From assembly GCA_904501895.1 (NCBI GenBank), contig CAJGCX010000077.1:1-8098 (forward strand): 8,098 nt of DNA, in the 5' to 3' direction. The position numbers and the translations under genes were made by a program. This stretch comes from Clostridiaceae bacterium (GTDB lineage Bacteria > Bacillota > Clostridia > Oscillospirales > Acutalibacteraceae). Shown here piece by piece: positions 1-6,058 of this stretch (position 1 is the stretch's first letter; every line of letters begins with the position of its first letter). A model generated the notes under the pieces. That model was not told the DNA's origin. It did no database searches and was given only the letters and a program-made list of their open reading frames with translations.

Positions 1-1824
1 GAAAATAAGCTTGCATGGCTTACAACTGCAAATGTTCTCACAAAAGTTACAGGTGCTAATACAGCAGAAGAAAATGCAACTTATGACCAATACCTTAAGT
101 TCGTTGCTTCAAAGAACACAGGTGGTTGGCATGAAAACACAGGCACAACAAAGGCGGGTTTTGGCGGTGCAGACTTTGACCCAACAGAACCAATTATGAC
201 AATTACATTTGTTCTTAACTCAGATATTCCAGCTGGTACAGCACTTAATGCAGCAATTACATCAGGTTCTGTAAATTGCTCACCAGTTCAGACATCATGG
301 AAGTACTATAAGAATCCAGGCAATGCTACAACAACTGCATCAGTTGCAGCTGCATCATTTGATGTAACACAAGCAGTTGCAACAGCTACAGTTGGTGAAG
401 TTGTTCACGAGTGTACTCCTGCAGAAGCAGTTCAGGAAAATGTTGTTCCTGCAACATGTGGCGCAGACGGTTCACATGATGATGTAGTTTACTGTTCAGT
501 TTGTGGCGAAGAAATCAGCCGTACACCTGTAGTTGATAAGTCAACTGGTGAACACGTTTACGCAACAGTAGTTAACGAAGTTCCTGCTACATGTACAGCT
601 GACGGTTCAGTAACTAAGGCTTGTGGTTGTGGCGCTCAGAATACAGAAACTCTTCCAGCAACAGGTCACGACGAAGGCAGAGGCGTTATTACAAAGCCAA
701 CATGTACAGAAGCAGGTTACACAACATACACATGTAAAGTTTGTCAGAATGTAAGAACAGCTGACGAAGTTCCTGCAAAGGGTCACGATTACAGAGAAAA
801 GGTCACAGCTCCTACATGTACAGAAGCAGGTTACTCAACATTTACTTGCCCATTCTGTAAGGATTCATACACAGGTAATGAAGTTGAAGCTACAGGTCAC
901 AACTATAATGCAGTAGTAACAGCTCCTACATGTACAGAAGATGGTTATACTACATACACATGTTCAGCATGTAATGACACATACACATCAGATGTAGTTC
1001 CTGCAACAGGTCACACATATGGTGAAGGTGTTCAGACAAAGGCTCCTGGTTGTGCAAAACCTGGTGAAATGAGATATACATGTACAGCTGAAGGCTGTGG
1101 ATACGTTCTTAAGGAAGAAATTCCTTCTATGAACCACACTAGAACTGATGGCTCATCAGCTCTTGTTGAAATTCCTGCAGTTCCTGCAACATGTAAGGAC
1201 CATGGTTATACAGCAGGTATGAAGTGCGAACTCTGTAACTCAGTAACAGTTACTCCAGAAAGAATTGAAAAAATCGAACATACTTGGGATGCAGGTGTTG
1301 TAACAGAACCAACATATACATCAGAAGGTTACACAACATATACATGTACAGTATGTCAGGAAACTAAGATTGATAACAAGGTTCCAGCACTTACACCAGA
1401 CGAACCAGATACACCTGACACACCTGACACACCTGATACACCTGATACACCTGATACACCTGATGTTCCTGAAACAGCAGCTAAGTTTGCTATTAAAGAA
1501 CCAGCAGTTACAAAGCTCAGATTCATGGATGAAATGCTTCTCCATACTGTAATGCCTGCTGATGCTCCAGAAGGTGCTTACGTTGAATGGTCAGTTGTTG
1601 AAGGTGATGGATACTTCACAATTATGGAAGACAATGGTGATGGTAAGTTAAGAATCACACCAAAAGAAGAAGGTTGGACAACATTCAGAGCAACTCTTAA
1701 GGATGCAAACGGTAACGTTCTTGCAACAGACGAAATCGAAATGTTCTCAAGAGCTCACTTGTTCGACAAGATTGGTGGTATCATCCGTTACATCTTCGGT
1801 TCAAACATCAAGTACGAAAAGTAA
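1..1824 (+). CDS. Cys-rich repeat surface protein with C-terminal Ig-like domain, 5' end cut by window
   Basis: The frame is open from base 1 to the TAA at 1822-1824, giving 607 visible residues; the true start lies upstream. The first internal ATG (196) has no ribosome binding site and sits inside continuous coding sequence, so it is not the start. Visible order: residues 1-~125 are Thr/Ala/Asn-rich and beta-like, and the stretch around 64-85 (ITF...DIPAGT) resembles the end of a cohesin-type fold, which is only a suggestion. Residues 136-464 are eight Cys-rich repeats, 466-489 an Asp-Thr-Pro linker, and ~494-583 an Ig-like domain (WSV, ITP, TTFRATL, GN-LATDE). A tail with hydrophobic LFDKIGGIIRYIFG ends the protein. 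No LPXTG sorting signal and no dockerin is seen. From memory, similar Cys repeats and FDKI-type tails occur in Clostridia surface proteins of unknown role. Export and surface location are inferred, because the signal peptide is outside the window. Function is unknown. Confidence 0.88.
   Translation, partial: ENKLAWLTTANVLTKVTGANTAEENATYDQYLKFVASKNTGGWHENTGTTKAGFGGADFDPTEPIMTITFVLNSDIPAGTALNAAITSGSVNCSPVQTSWKYYKNPGNATTTASVAAASFDVTQAVATATVGEVVHECTPAEAVQENVVPATCGADGSHDDVVYCSVCGEEISRTPVVDKSTGEHVYATVVNEVPATCTADGSVTKACGCGAQNTETLPATGHDEGRGVITKPTCTEAGYTTYTCKVCQNVRTADEVPAKGHDYREKVTAPTCTEAGYSTFTCPFCKDSYTGNEVEATGHNYNAVVTAPTCTEDGYTTYTCSACNDTYTSDVVPATGHTYGEGVQTKAPGCAKPGEMRYTCTAEGCGYVLKEEIPSMNHTRTDGSSALVEIPAVPATCKDHGYTAGMKCELCNSVTVTPERIEKIEHTWDAGVVTEPTYTSEGYTTYTCTVCQETKIDNKVPALTPDEPDTPDTPDTPDTPDTPDTPDVPETAAKFAIKEPAVTKLRFMDEMLLHTVMPADAPEGAYVEWSVVEGDGYFTIMEDNGDGKLRITPKEEGWTTFRATLKDANGNVLATDEIEMFSRAHLFDKIGGIIRYIFGSNIKYEK
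406..1392 (+). repeat. Eight tandem Cys-rich protein repeats (about 38 codons each)
   Basis: Units start at about 406, 556, 670, 787, 901, 1015, 1138 and 1282. The three central units (670-1014) share exact spacing C-x9-C-x2-C-x13-H, with Cys/His at residues 235/245/248/262, 273/283/286/300 and 311/321/324/338. Their consensus reads PTCTEAGYTTYTC, then a second CxxC cysteine, then VPATGH. Outer units drift: unit 2 has CxC, unit 6 has C-x4-C, and units 1 and 7 have altered spacings. Unit 8 has Tyr439 in place of the first Cys and no final His, keeping only the CxxC pair (449, 452). The units also resemble each other at DNA level; the ACATGTACAGAAG stretch recurs in units 3, 4 and 5, which suggests recent duplication. 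One Cys3-His metal site per unit, or disulfide cross-links, would fit the pattern; neither is proven. Confidence 0.9.
1408..1461 (+). repeat. Six-copy 9-bp tandem repeat (Asp-Thr-Pro linker)
   Basis: There are six uninterrupted copies of GAYACACCT, with GAT in copies 1, 4, 5 and 6 and GAC in copies 2 and 3. Each copy adds Asp-Thr-Pro in frame. It separates the Cys-repeat array from the C-terminal Ig-like domain and should form an extended, acidic, proline-stiffened linker. Because the unit is a multiple of three, slippage would change linker length without breaking the frame. Confidence 0.95.
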
Positions 1825-1844
1825 TTTGAATTAAATCATTATGG

Positions 1845-1877
1845 CAGAGAAGACAGAAATGTCTTCTCTGTTTTTTT
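1845..1877 (+). terminator. Intrinsic terminator after the surface-protein gene
   Basis: A perfect 11-bp stem (CAGAGAAGACA at 1845-1855 with TGTCTTCTCTG at 1860-1870) is closed by a GAAA tetraloop (1856-1859) and followed by seven T residues (1871-1877). It begins 20 bases after the stop codon and should separate the surface-protein transcript from rny. Confidence 0.95.
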
Positions 1878-1913
1878 ATTCAAAATCACAATTACCAAAA
1901 ATTGCTTATATTT

Positions 1914-1936
1914 ACTGTGTAAATTCTTGACACAGT
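1914..1936. promoter_or_regulatory. Inverted repeat covering the rny -35 box, possible operator
   Basis: ACTGTGT (1914-1920) and ACACAGT (1930-1936) form a perfect 7-bp inverted repeat around a 9-base spacer. The right arm covers part of the TTGACA -35 box (1927-1932). In addition, TGTGTAAA occurs as a direct repeat at 1916-1923 and 1946-1953, a 30-base step, the second copy overlapping the -10 box. The placement is typical of a repressor site. No known regulator is recognised, and a chance repeat in AT-rich DNA remains possible. Confidence 0.4.
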
Positions 1937-1955
1937 CCTCTTTTTTGTGTAAAAT
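1927..1955 (+). promoter_or_regulatory. Sigma-A-type promoter for rny
   Basis: A consensus TTGACA (1927-1932) is followed by a 17-base spacer and TAAAAT (1950-1955), one mismatch from TATAAT. The expected transcription start is near 1961-1963, giving a leader of about 105 bases before the rny start codon. It lies downstream of the terminator at 1845-1877, so rny appears to have its own strong promoter. Confidence 0.87.
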
Positions 1956-1999
1956 AATAAAGATAGTATGGGAAAGTTGTATCCTTATACTAACTCATC

Positions 2000-2040
2000 T
2001 TAATTTCATTTCATATTTTTTATATATTTTGTGAAATTAA
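2000..2040 (+). other. AT-rich inverted repeat in the rny 5' untranslated leader
   Basis: TTAATTTCA (2000-2008) and TGAAATTAA (2032-2040) are perfect 9-bp complementary arms around a 23-base loop rich in T and A. The RNA hairpin would be weak, being mostly A-U pairs, and ends 12 bases before the ribosome binding site. It could stabilise the leader, act as an RNase Y target, or bind a protein as DNA. Chance is also plausible given the base composition. Confidence 0.35.
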
Positions 2041-2052
2041 ATATTTATTATT

Positions 2053-2058
2053 GGGAGG
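2053..2058 (+). promoter_or_regulatory. Ribosome binding site of rny
   Basis: GGGAGG lies nine bases before the ATG at 2068. It is a strong Shine-Dalgarno match and fixes the rny start, which also begins directly with the expected membrane anchor. Confidence 0.88.
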
Positions 2059-2067
2059 GACAAACCT

Positions 2068-3624
2068 ATGATTACTGTAGGTGTGGCTATCGTTATTGCC
2101 GTTGTCTCTGCTGTTGTATTTGGAGCACTTGGCTTTGTAATCGGCGGTGTATATCGCAAAAAGGTTGCAGAGGCAAAAATCGGCTCCGCTAACGAAGAAG
2201 CATTAAGAATTGTTAATCAGGCTGTTCAGACAGCAGAAAATAAGAAAAAAGAAGCAATTCTTGAGGCTAAAGACGAAATACACAAGTTAAGAAACGAAGC
2301 TGATAAGGAGCTTCGTGAAAGACGCGCAGAGGTTCAAAGACAAGAACGTAGAATCGTACAAAAAGAAGAAAACCTTGACAAGAAAACAGAAAATCTTGAA
2401 AAGAAAGAGGAAACACTTGCTGAAAAGATTAAGCTTGCTGACCAGAAGCTTGAAGAAGTTGAAATGATTAAGCGTAGTCAACTCGAAATGCTTGAAAAAG
2501 TCAGTGGATTCAGTAAGGAACAGGCAAAAGCAATGCTTATGCAGGAGCTTGATGATTCTCTTACTCACGAAAAGGCTCTTAAAATCCTTGATTTTGAGCA
2601 GAGAACACGTGACGAAAGCGACAATCTTGCTCGTGAAATTATTACAGGCGCAATTCAGAGATGTGCTGCTGACCATGTAAGTGAAGCAACAGTTTCTGTT
2701 GTTGCACTTCCTAACGATGAGATGAAGGGCAGAATTATCGGTCGTGAAGGTAGAAATATCAGAACACTTGAAACTATAACAGGTGTTGACCTTATTATCG
2801 ACGACACTCCTGAAGCAATTACTGTTTCAAGCTTTGACCCTGTTCGTCGTGAAATCGCAAGACTCACTCTTGAAAAGCTCATTCAGGACGGTCGTGTACA
2901 TCCAACACGAATCGAAGAAATGTATGAAAAATCAAAGCGTGAGGTTGAGCAGACAATCAAGCAGACAGGTGAAAGAGCAGTTGTTGATACAGGCGTCAAC
3001 GGTGTTCATCCTGAACTTGTTAAGCTTCTTGGTAAGCTCAAATACCGTACAAGCTTTGGTCAGAATGTACTTGCACATTCTCTTGAGGTATCATACATAG
3101 CAGGTCTTATTGCACAGGAGCTTGGTGCTGATGTTAAGCAGGCAAAGCGTGCAGGTCTTCTTCACGATATTGGTAAAGCACTTGACCGTGAATTTGAAGG
3201 CACACATATCGAACTTGGCGTTGAGGCAGCAAAGAAATACAAGGAAAACGACAAGATTATCCATGCTATTCAGGCTCACCACGGTGAAATTGAGGCAAAG
3301 ACAATCGTTGCAGTGCTTGTTCAGGCAGCAGATGCTATTTCTGCAGCACGTCCGGGTGCTCGTCGTGAAAATGTTCAGAACTATATTAAGCGACTTGAAA
3401 AGCTTGAAGAAATTGCAACATCATTTGAAGGTGTTGAAAAGTCATTTGCTATTCAGGCGGGTCGTGAAATCAGAATTATGGTTAATCCTGATAAGGTATC
3501 TGATGAAAAGATGGTTATTATTGCTCGTGACATCGCAAAGAAGATTGAGGATGAGCTTGAATATCCAGGTCAGATTAAGGTTAACATAGTACGCGAAAAC
3601 AGAGTAATCGACTTTGCTAAATAA
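2068..3624 (+). CDS. rny: Ribonuclease Y, membrane-anchored endoribonuclease
   Basis: The protein has 518 residues, close to the roughly 520 of Bacillus subtilis RNase Y, and appears complete. RNase Y makes the initiating endonucleolytic cuts in mRNA decay and processing from the inner face of the membrane. Residues 3-29 form one hydrophobic N-terminal helix ending in YRKK. Residues ~33-150 are a charged, Lys/Glu-rich coiled coil. A KH RNA-binding domain covers ~208-280 with the GRIIGREGRNI loop at 221-231. The HD hydrolase domain carries His337, the His366-Asp367 pair in LLHDIGKA, the AHHGE motif at 403-407 and Asp422 before AISAARPGARRE. The C-terminal IKVNIVRENRVIDFAK tail is typical of the family. 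A strong promoter and ribosome binding site lie upstream. A ymdB-like gene follows, as in Bacillus. No key residue is missing. Confidence 0.98.
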   Translation: MITVGVAIVIAVVSAVVFGALGFVIGGVYRKKVAEAKIGSANEEALRIVNQAVQTAENKKKEAILEAKDEIHKLRNEADKELRERRAEVQRQERRIVQKEENLDKKTENLEKKEETLAEKIKLADQKLEEVEMIKRSQLEMLEKVSGFSKEQAKAMLMQELDDSLTHEKALKILDFEQRTRDESDNLAREIITGAIQRCAADHVSEATVSVVALPNDEMKGRIIGREGRNIRTLETITGVDLIIDDTPEAITVSSFDPVRREIARLTLEKLIQDGRVHPTRIEEMYEKSKREVEQTIKQTGERAVVDTGVNGVHPELVKLLGKLKYRTSFGQNVLAHSLEVSYIAGLIAQELGADVKQAKRAGLLHDIGKALDREFEGTHIELGVEAAKKYKENDKIIHAIQAHHGEIEAKTIVAVLVQAADAISAARPGARRENVQNYIKRLEKLEEIATSFEGVEKSFAIQAGREIRIMVNPDKVSDEKMVIIARDIAKKIEDELEYPGQIKVNIVRENRVIDFAK

Positions 3625-3631
3625 TAAAATC

Positions 3632-3649
3632 AGCGACTTTTCGCTTTTT
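3632..3649 (+). terminator. Weak terminator-like hairpin after rny
   Basis: AGCGA (3632-3636) pairs with TCGCT (3641-3645) across a CTTT loop and is followed by only four T residues. It starts eight bases after the rny stop codon. A 5-bp stem with a short U-tract suggests partial termination at best, so some readthrough into the ymdB-like gene is likely. Confidence 0.4.
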
Positions 3650-3683
3650 CGCCCTTGACTTACACTCGTAAGCCTGCGGTCTT

Positions 3684-3728
3684 AAAATAAAAAAGAAATG
3701 CCCCGATGTCAGCAACGGCTTCGGGGCA
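3684..3728 (-). terminator. Hairpin with T-tract on the minus strand, candidate minus-strand terminator
   Basis: TGCCCCGA (3699-3706) pairs with TCGGGGCA (3721-3728). An inner AGC/GCT stem (3711-3713 with 3718-3720) closes an AACG loop, and TGTC (3707-3710) is bulged. Read on the minus strand, the stem is followed directly by TTTCTTTTTTATTTT, the layout of an intrinsic terminator. On the plus strand the stem is followed by AAAATAAATT, so it should not stop forward transcription well. No minus-strand gene is visible for it to serve. Confidence 0.5.
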
Positions 3729-3764
3729 AAATAAATTAAATCCATATATAGAAACGGTGTGCAA

Positions 3765-4550
3765 ATGTCACGCAAAATTAAAATTTTATGTGTAGGAGAT
3801 GTTGTCAGTCAGTCCGGCTGTGATTTCTTACGAAAAAAACTTCCTGAAATAAAAAAACAGAATGATATTGATATCTGTATTGTAAACGGTGAAAACTCAG
3901 CTGTGGGAAATGGTATGCTCCCAAATTCCTGTGAGCATATTTTTACAAGTGGCGCTGATATGATTACAGGTGGCAATCATTCACTTAAAAGAAGAGAAAT
4001 TTACGATTATCTTGACCGTGCAGAAAATGTAATTCGTCCTGCAAATTTTGGCGATGGCGTTTTCGGAAGGGGTTACGGCATAATCGACAAGGGTGCTTAT
4101 AAGGTTGGCGTTATAAACCTTTTGGGCAGAGTGTGGCTTGAAGGTCATAACGACCCATTTGAAACTGCAGAAAAAATCATTAATGAGCTGAAAAAAGAGA
4201 CTAAAATTATTTTAGTCGATTTCCATGCAGAGGCAACCGCTGAAAAGAAGGCTTTGGGTTATTTCCTCGATGGAAAAGCAAGCTGTGTGTTTGGTACACA
4301 TACTCATATTCAGACATCAGATGCAGGAATTATGTCAGGTGGCACAGGTTATATTACCGATTTAGGTATGACAGGACCTGAAGAGTCTGTTTTAGGTGTA
4401 AAAAAAGAGATAATTATAGAAAAATTCCGAAAGGGATTTTCAACAATGTTTGAAACAGCAGATACACCATGCTTTTTGCAGGGATGTATTTTTACAATCG
4501 ACAAGGATAGCGGTAAAACGGTTGAGGTAAATGCGATTACTGTGAGGTGA
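3765..4550 (+). CDS. ymdB: YmdB-family metallophosphodiesterase
   Basis: It has 261 residues from ATG 3765; Bacillus YmdB is about 264. In-frame GTG 3759 would add two residues. ATG is preferred because family members start just before the ILxxGDVV strand, and GGTG (3756-3759) is a weak ribosome binding site at a suitable distance. Family enzymes are metal-dependent phosphodiesterases, with 2',3'-cyclic nucleotide activity reported for the Bacillus protein, which influences biofilm and motility. Metal-site motifs seen: GDVV with Asp12, NGEN at 41-44, GNH with Asn71-His72, DFHAEAT with His154, and GTHTH with His179 and His181. The ITDLGMTGP block (197-205) is also typical. Differences recalled against the Bacillus protein are SQSGC instead of GSPGR after GDVV, and GNHSLKRRE instead of GNHTWDKKE; the metal ligands are intact. 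It follows rny, as in Bacillus. The 4-base gap to the next gene suggests shared translation. Confidence 0.93.
   Translation: MSRKIKILCVGDVVSQSGCDFLRKKLPEIKKQNDIDICIVNGENSAVGNGMLPNSCEHIFTSGADMITGGNHSLKRREIYDYLDRAENVIRPANFGDGVFGRGYGIIDKGAYKVGVINLLGRVWLEGHNDPFETAEKIINELKKETKIILVDFHAEATAEKKALGYFLDGKASCVFGTHTHIQTSDAGIMSGGTGYITDLGMTGPEESVLGVKKEIIIEKFRKGFSTMFETADTPCFLQGCIFTIDKDSGKTVEVNAITVR
4544..4550 (+). promoter_or_regulatory. Ribosome binding site of the lipoprotein, inside the end of ymdB
   Basis: GAGGTGA overlaps the last codons and the TGA stop of the ymdB-like gene and lies four bases before the ATG at 4555 (seven counting from the GAGG core). Ribosomes finishing ymdB would expose or reuse this site, so translation of the two genes is probably coupled. 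Confidence 0.82.
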
Positions 4551-4554
4551 GCAA

Positions 4555-6048
4555 ATGAAAAATTTAATAAAAATAATTTCATTGCTTTTATGCCTTAATA
4601 TATTGTTTTCTGCTTGTACGAATGGTAAGGATAAGGAAACAACAGATAATTCCGAGGAAGTATCTGACGTAGAAGGCGTTACAAATGAGTCCGGAAAAAT
4701 GGGCGACGGAAAAATCGTGCTTCCTTATAATAAGACAGATGGTCTTAATCCTTTTTTCTCAAAGAGTTATGAAAATTTGTATATTATTAAGCTGATGCAT
4801 GAGCCACTTTACTCAGTTGATAGTGGTTATGCAGTTTCACCTGTCATTGCAGAGTCAATCAATGTTTTTGATAATGTTGCTACTGTACGTCTTCGTCACG
4901 GAGTTATTTGCAACGGTATGGGAGAAATAACAGCAGAGGATGTTGTGTATTCATTTAATATGGCAAAGGCTTCTTATGGTTGGAAAAACTCACTCAAGAG
5001 CGTTATTTCAGCAGAAGCAGTAGGTCAATATGCAGTTGATTTTACATTAAGTCATAAGGATATTTATGTGGCAGGCAAGCTTGATTTTCCTATCGTTAAG
5101 GTTGGTACAGCTGATGCGCAGAGTTCAATTCCTAAGGGTTGCGGAGATTACTATTATTCAAAGGGCACACTTGTTAATGTGCTTAATAAGGAAAAAACAA
5201 TACTTCTCTCCCCTATCGGTACAAATGAAAGCGCTGAAAATGCCATGAATATTGGCGAAACAGATGTCTTCTTTAACGACTTGTCTGATTGCGAATATTC
5301 TTCTATTGCAGGCAAATCACAGGACGTTTTGTTGAACAATATGGTTTATCTTGGTCTTAATAGTGCAAGAGGTGCATTGAATAACTATATCAGAAATGCC
5401 ATTGCAGCAAAAATAGATAGTGAAAATGTTGTGCTTTCAGCATATCAGGGTCACGCTACTGCTATGAAGTTACCTGTTAATCCTGAAAGCGATTTGTCAG
5501 GTCAGATTACGGAAATCAAAACAGAGGGTGATAGTGTTCTTGCCAATAACATTATTGACAGATGTGGCTACACAAGATATTCCGGCAAGGCGAAGACTAA
5601 CGGTGCATATACATTAACATTAACCCTTATGGTAAATAAGGATAATAAATTCAGAGTTGCAGCGGCATATAATATTGCTGATTCATTGAATGAATGTGGT
5701 TTTTTAGTGAAGGTTCAGTCTGTTTCATACTCTGAATATAAACAAAGAATAGAATCCGGCAACTACGATATGTATCTGGGTGAAATAAAACTCGATAACA
5801 CAATGGATATTGGCGATTTTTTCCGTGAAGGCAGTATGCTCTCTTCGGGAATTGACACAAAGGGGCTTGTTGCAACAGAGTATTTCAGATACCGCGCAGG
5901 AGAAATCACTCCTGAGGAATATTATGAAATATTTATTGAATATTATCCGTTTGTGCCTGTGCTTTTCAGAAAAGGATATGTTTCAGTATCAGATGACGTG
6001 AAATTAACACTAAAGCAAATGCCATATAGCTTATATGGCGGAATATAA
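4555..6048 (+). CDS. Extracellular solute-binding lipoprotein, oligopeptide-binding (SBP family 5) type
   Basis: The protein has 497 residues. It starts with a lipoprotein signal: MKNLIK, a hydrophobic stretch at 7-20, then LFSAC with Cys21 as the lipidated residue. An acidic, Ser/Thr/Asn-rich linker (22-50) follows. The body matches the OppA/DppA class: GLNPFF (63-68), LMHEPLYSVDSG (70-81), the ITAEDVVYSFNMAK signature (125-138), the YLGLNSARGALNNYIRNAIAAKID stretch (265-288) corresponding to the usual R-x-A-I-x-x-x-I-D segment, and RVAAAYNIADSLNECGF plus YDMYLGEI in lobe II. The C-terminus ends in FVPVLFRKGYVSVS, also typical. Such proteins capture peptides, nickel or other solutes outside the membrane and hand them to ABC permeases. 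No permease or ATPase gene is in the window, so the partner and ligand are unknown; a sensory role is possible. It lies in the ymdB-recG unit with tight spacing on both sides. Confidence 0.9.
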   Translation: MKNLIKIISLLLCLNILFSACTNGKDKETTDNSEEVSDVEGVTNESGKMGDGKIVLPYNKTDGLNPFFSKSYENLYIIKLMHEPLYSVDSGYAVSPVIAESINVFDNVATVRLRHGVICNGMGEITAEDVVYSFNMAKASYGWKNSLKSVISAEAVGQYAVDFTLSHKDIYVAGKLDFPIVKVGTADAQSSIPKGCGDYYYSKGTLVNVLNKEKTILLSPIGTNESAENAMNIGETDVFFNDLSDCEYSSIAGKSQDVLLNNMVYLGLNSARGALNNYIRNAIAAKIDSENVVLSAYQGHATAMKLPVNPESDLSGQITEIKTEGDSVLANNIIDRCGYTRYSGKAKTNGAYTLTLTLMVNKDNKFRVAAAYNIADSLNECGFLVKVQSVSYSEYKQRIESGNYDMYLGEIKLDNTMDIGDFFREGSMLSSGIDTKGLVATEYFRYRAGEITPEEYYEIFIEYYPFVPVLFRKGYVSVSDDVKLTLKQMPYSLYGGI

Positions 6049-6053
6049 GGTGA
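6047..6053 (+). promoter_or_regulatory. Ribosome binding site of recG, overlapping the preceding stop codon
   Basis: AAGGTGA begins within the TAA stop of the lipoprotein gene (6046-6048) and lies five bases before ATG 6059. This supports ATG 6059 as the recG start over the in-frame GTG at 6050, which is inside the site itself. Coupled translation with the lipoprotein gene is likely. Confidence 0.8.
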
Positions 6054-6058
6054 AAAAT

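Larger units (their letters stand above)
3625..3764. other. Structured spacer between rny and the ymdB-like gene
   Basis: This 140-base stretch holds the weak hairpin at 3632-3649, a small CTTAC/GTAAG hairpin with an ACTC loop (3659-3672), an A-rich run (3684-3698) and a strong GC-rich hairpin (3699-3728). No tRNA and no convincing promoter is seen. TTGACT (3655-3660) has only a TAAAAT 22 bases downstream, which is too far. The denser GC and hairpins contrast with the simple AT-rich leader of rny. It may be an intergenic repeat or a small-RNA locus, but nothing decides this. Confidence 0.45.

Noticed and set aside
1408..1461. CRISPR-like array
   Set aside because: The copies are contiguous 9-bp coding units with no spacers, so this is a protein linker.
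1321..1545. Minus-strand frame encoding a Cys/Arg/Ile-rich repeat peptide
   Set aside because: It is the antisense of the Asp-Thr-Pro linker; its repeats come entirely from the 9-bp tandem repeat, and no ribosome binding site supports it.
196..1824. ATG 196 as the start of the first gene
   Set aside because: The same frame is open to base 1 with matching composition, and no ribosome binding site precedes ATG 196. The gene begins upstream of the window.
2287..2676. Minus-strand frame rich in Phe and Leu
   Set aside because: It is the antisense shadow of the Lys/Glu-rich coiled coil of RNase Y.
3655..3688. Promoter TTGACT ... TAAAAT ahead of the ymdB-like gene
   Set aside because: The boxes are 22 bases apart, too far for a sigma-A promoter, and no better -10 box exists at 16-18 bases.
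3699..3728. Forward intrinsic terminator before the ymdB-like gene
   Set aside because: The stem is strong but is followed by AAAATAAATT on the plus strand, with no T-tract. The T-tract lies on the minus strand.
6050..6058. GTG 6050 as the recG start
   Set aside because: It is in frame but lies within the AAGGTGA ribosome binding site that serves ATG 6059.
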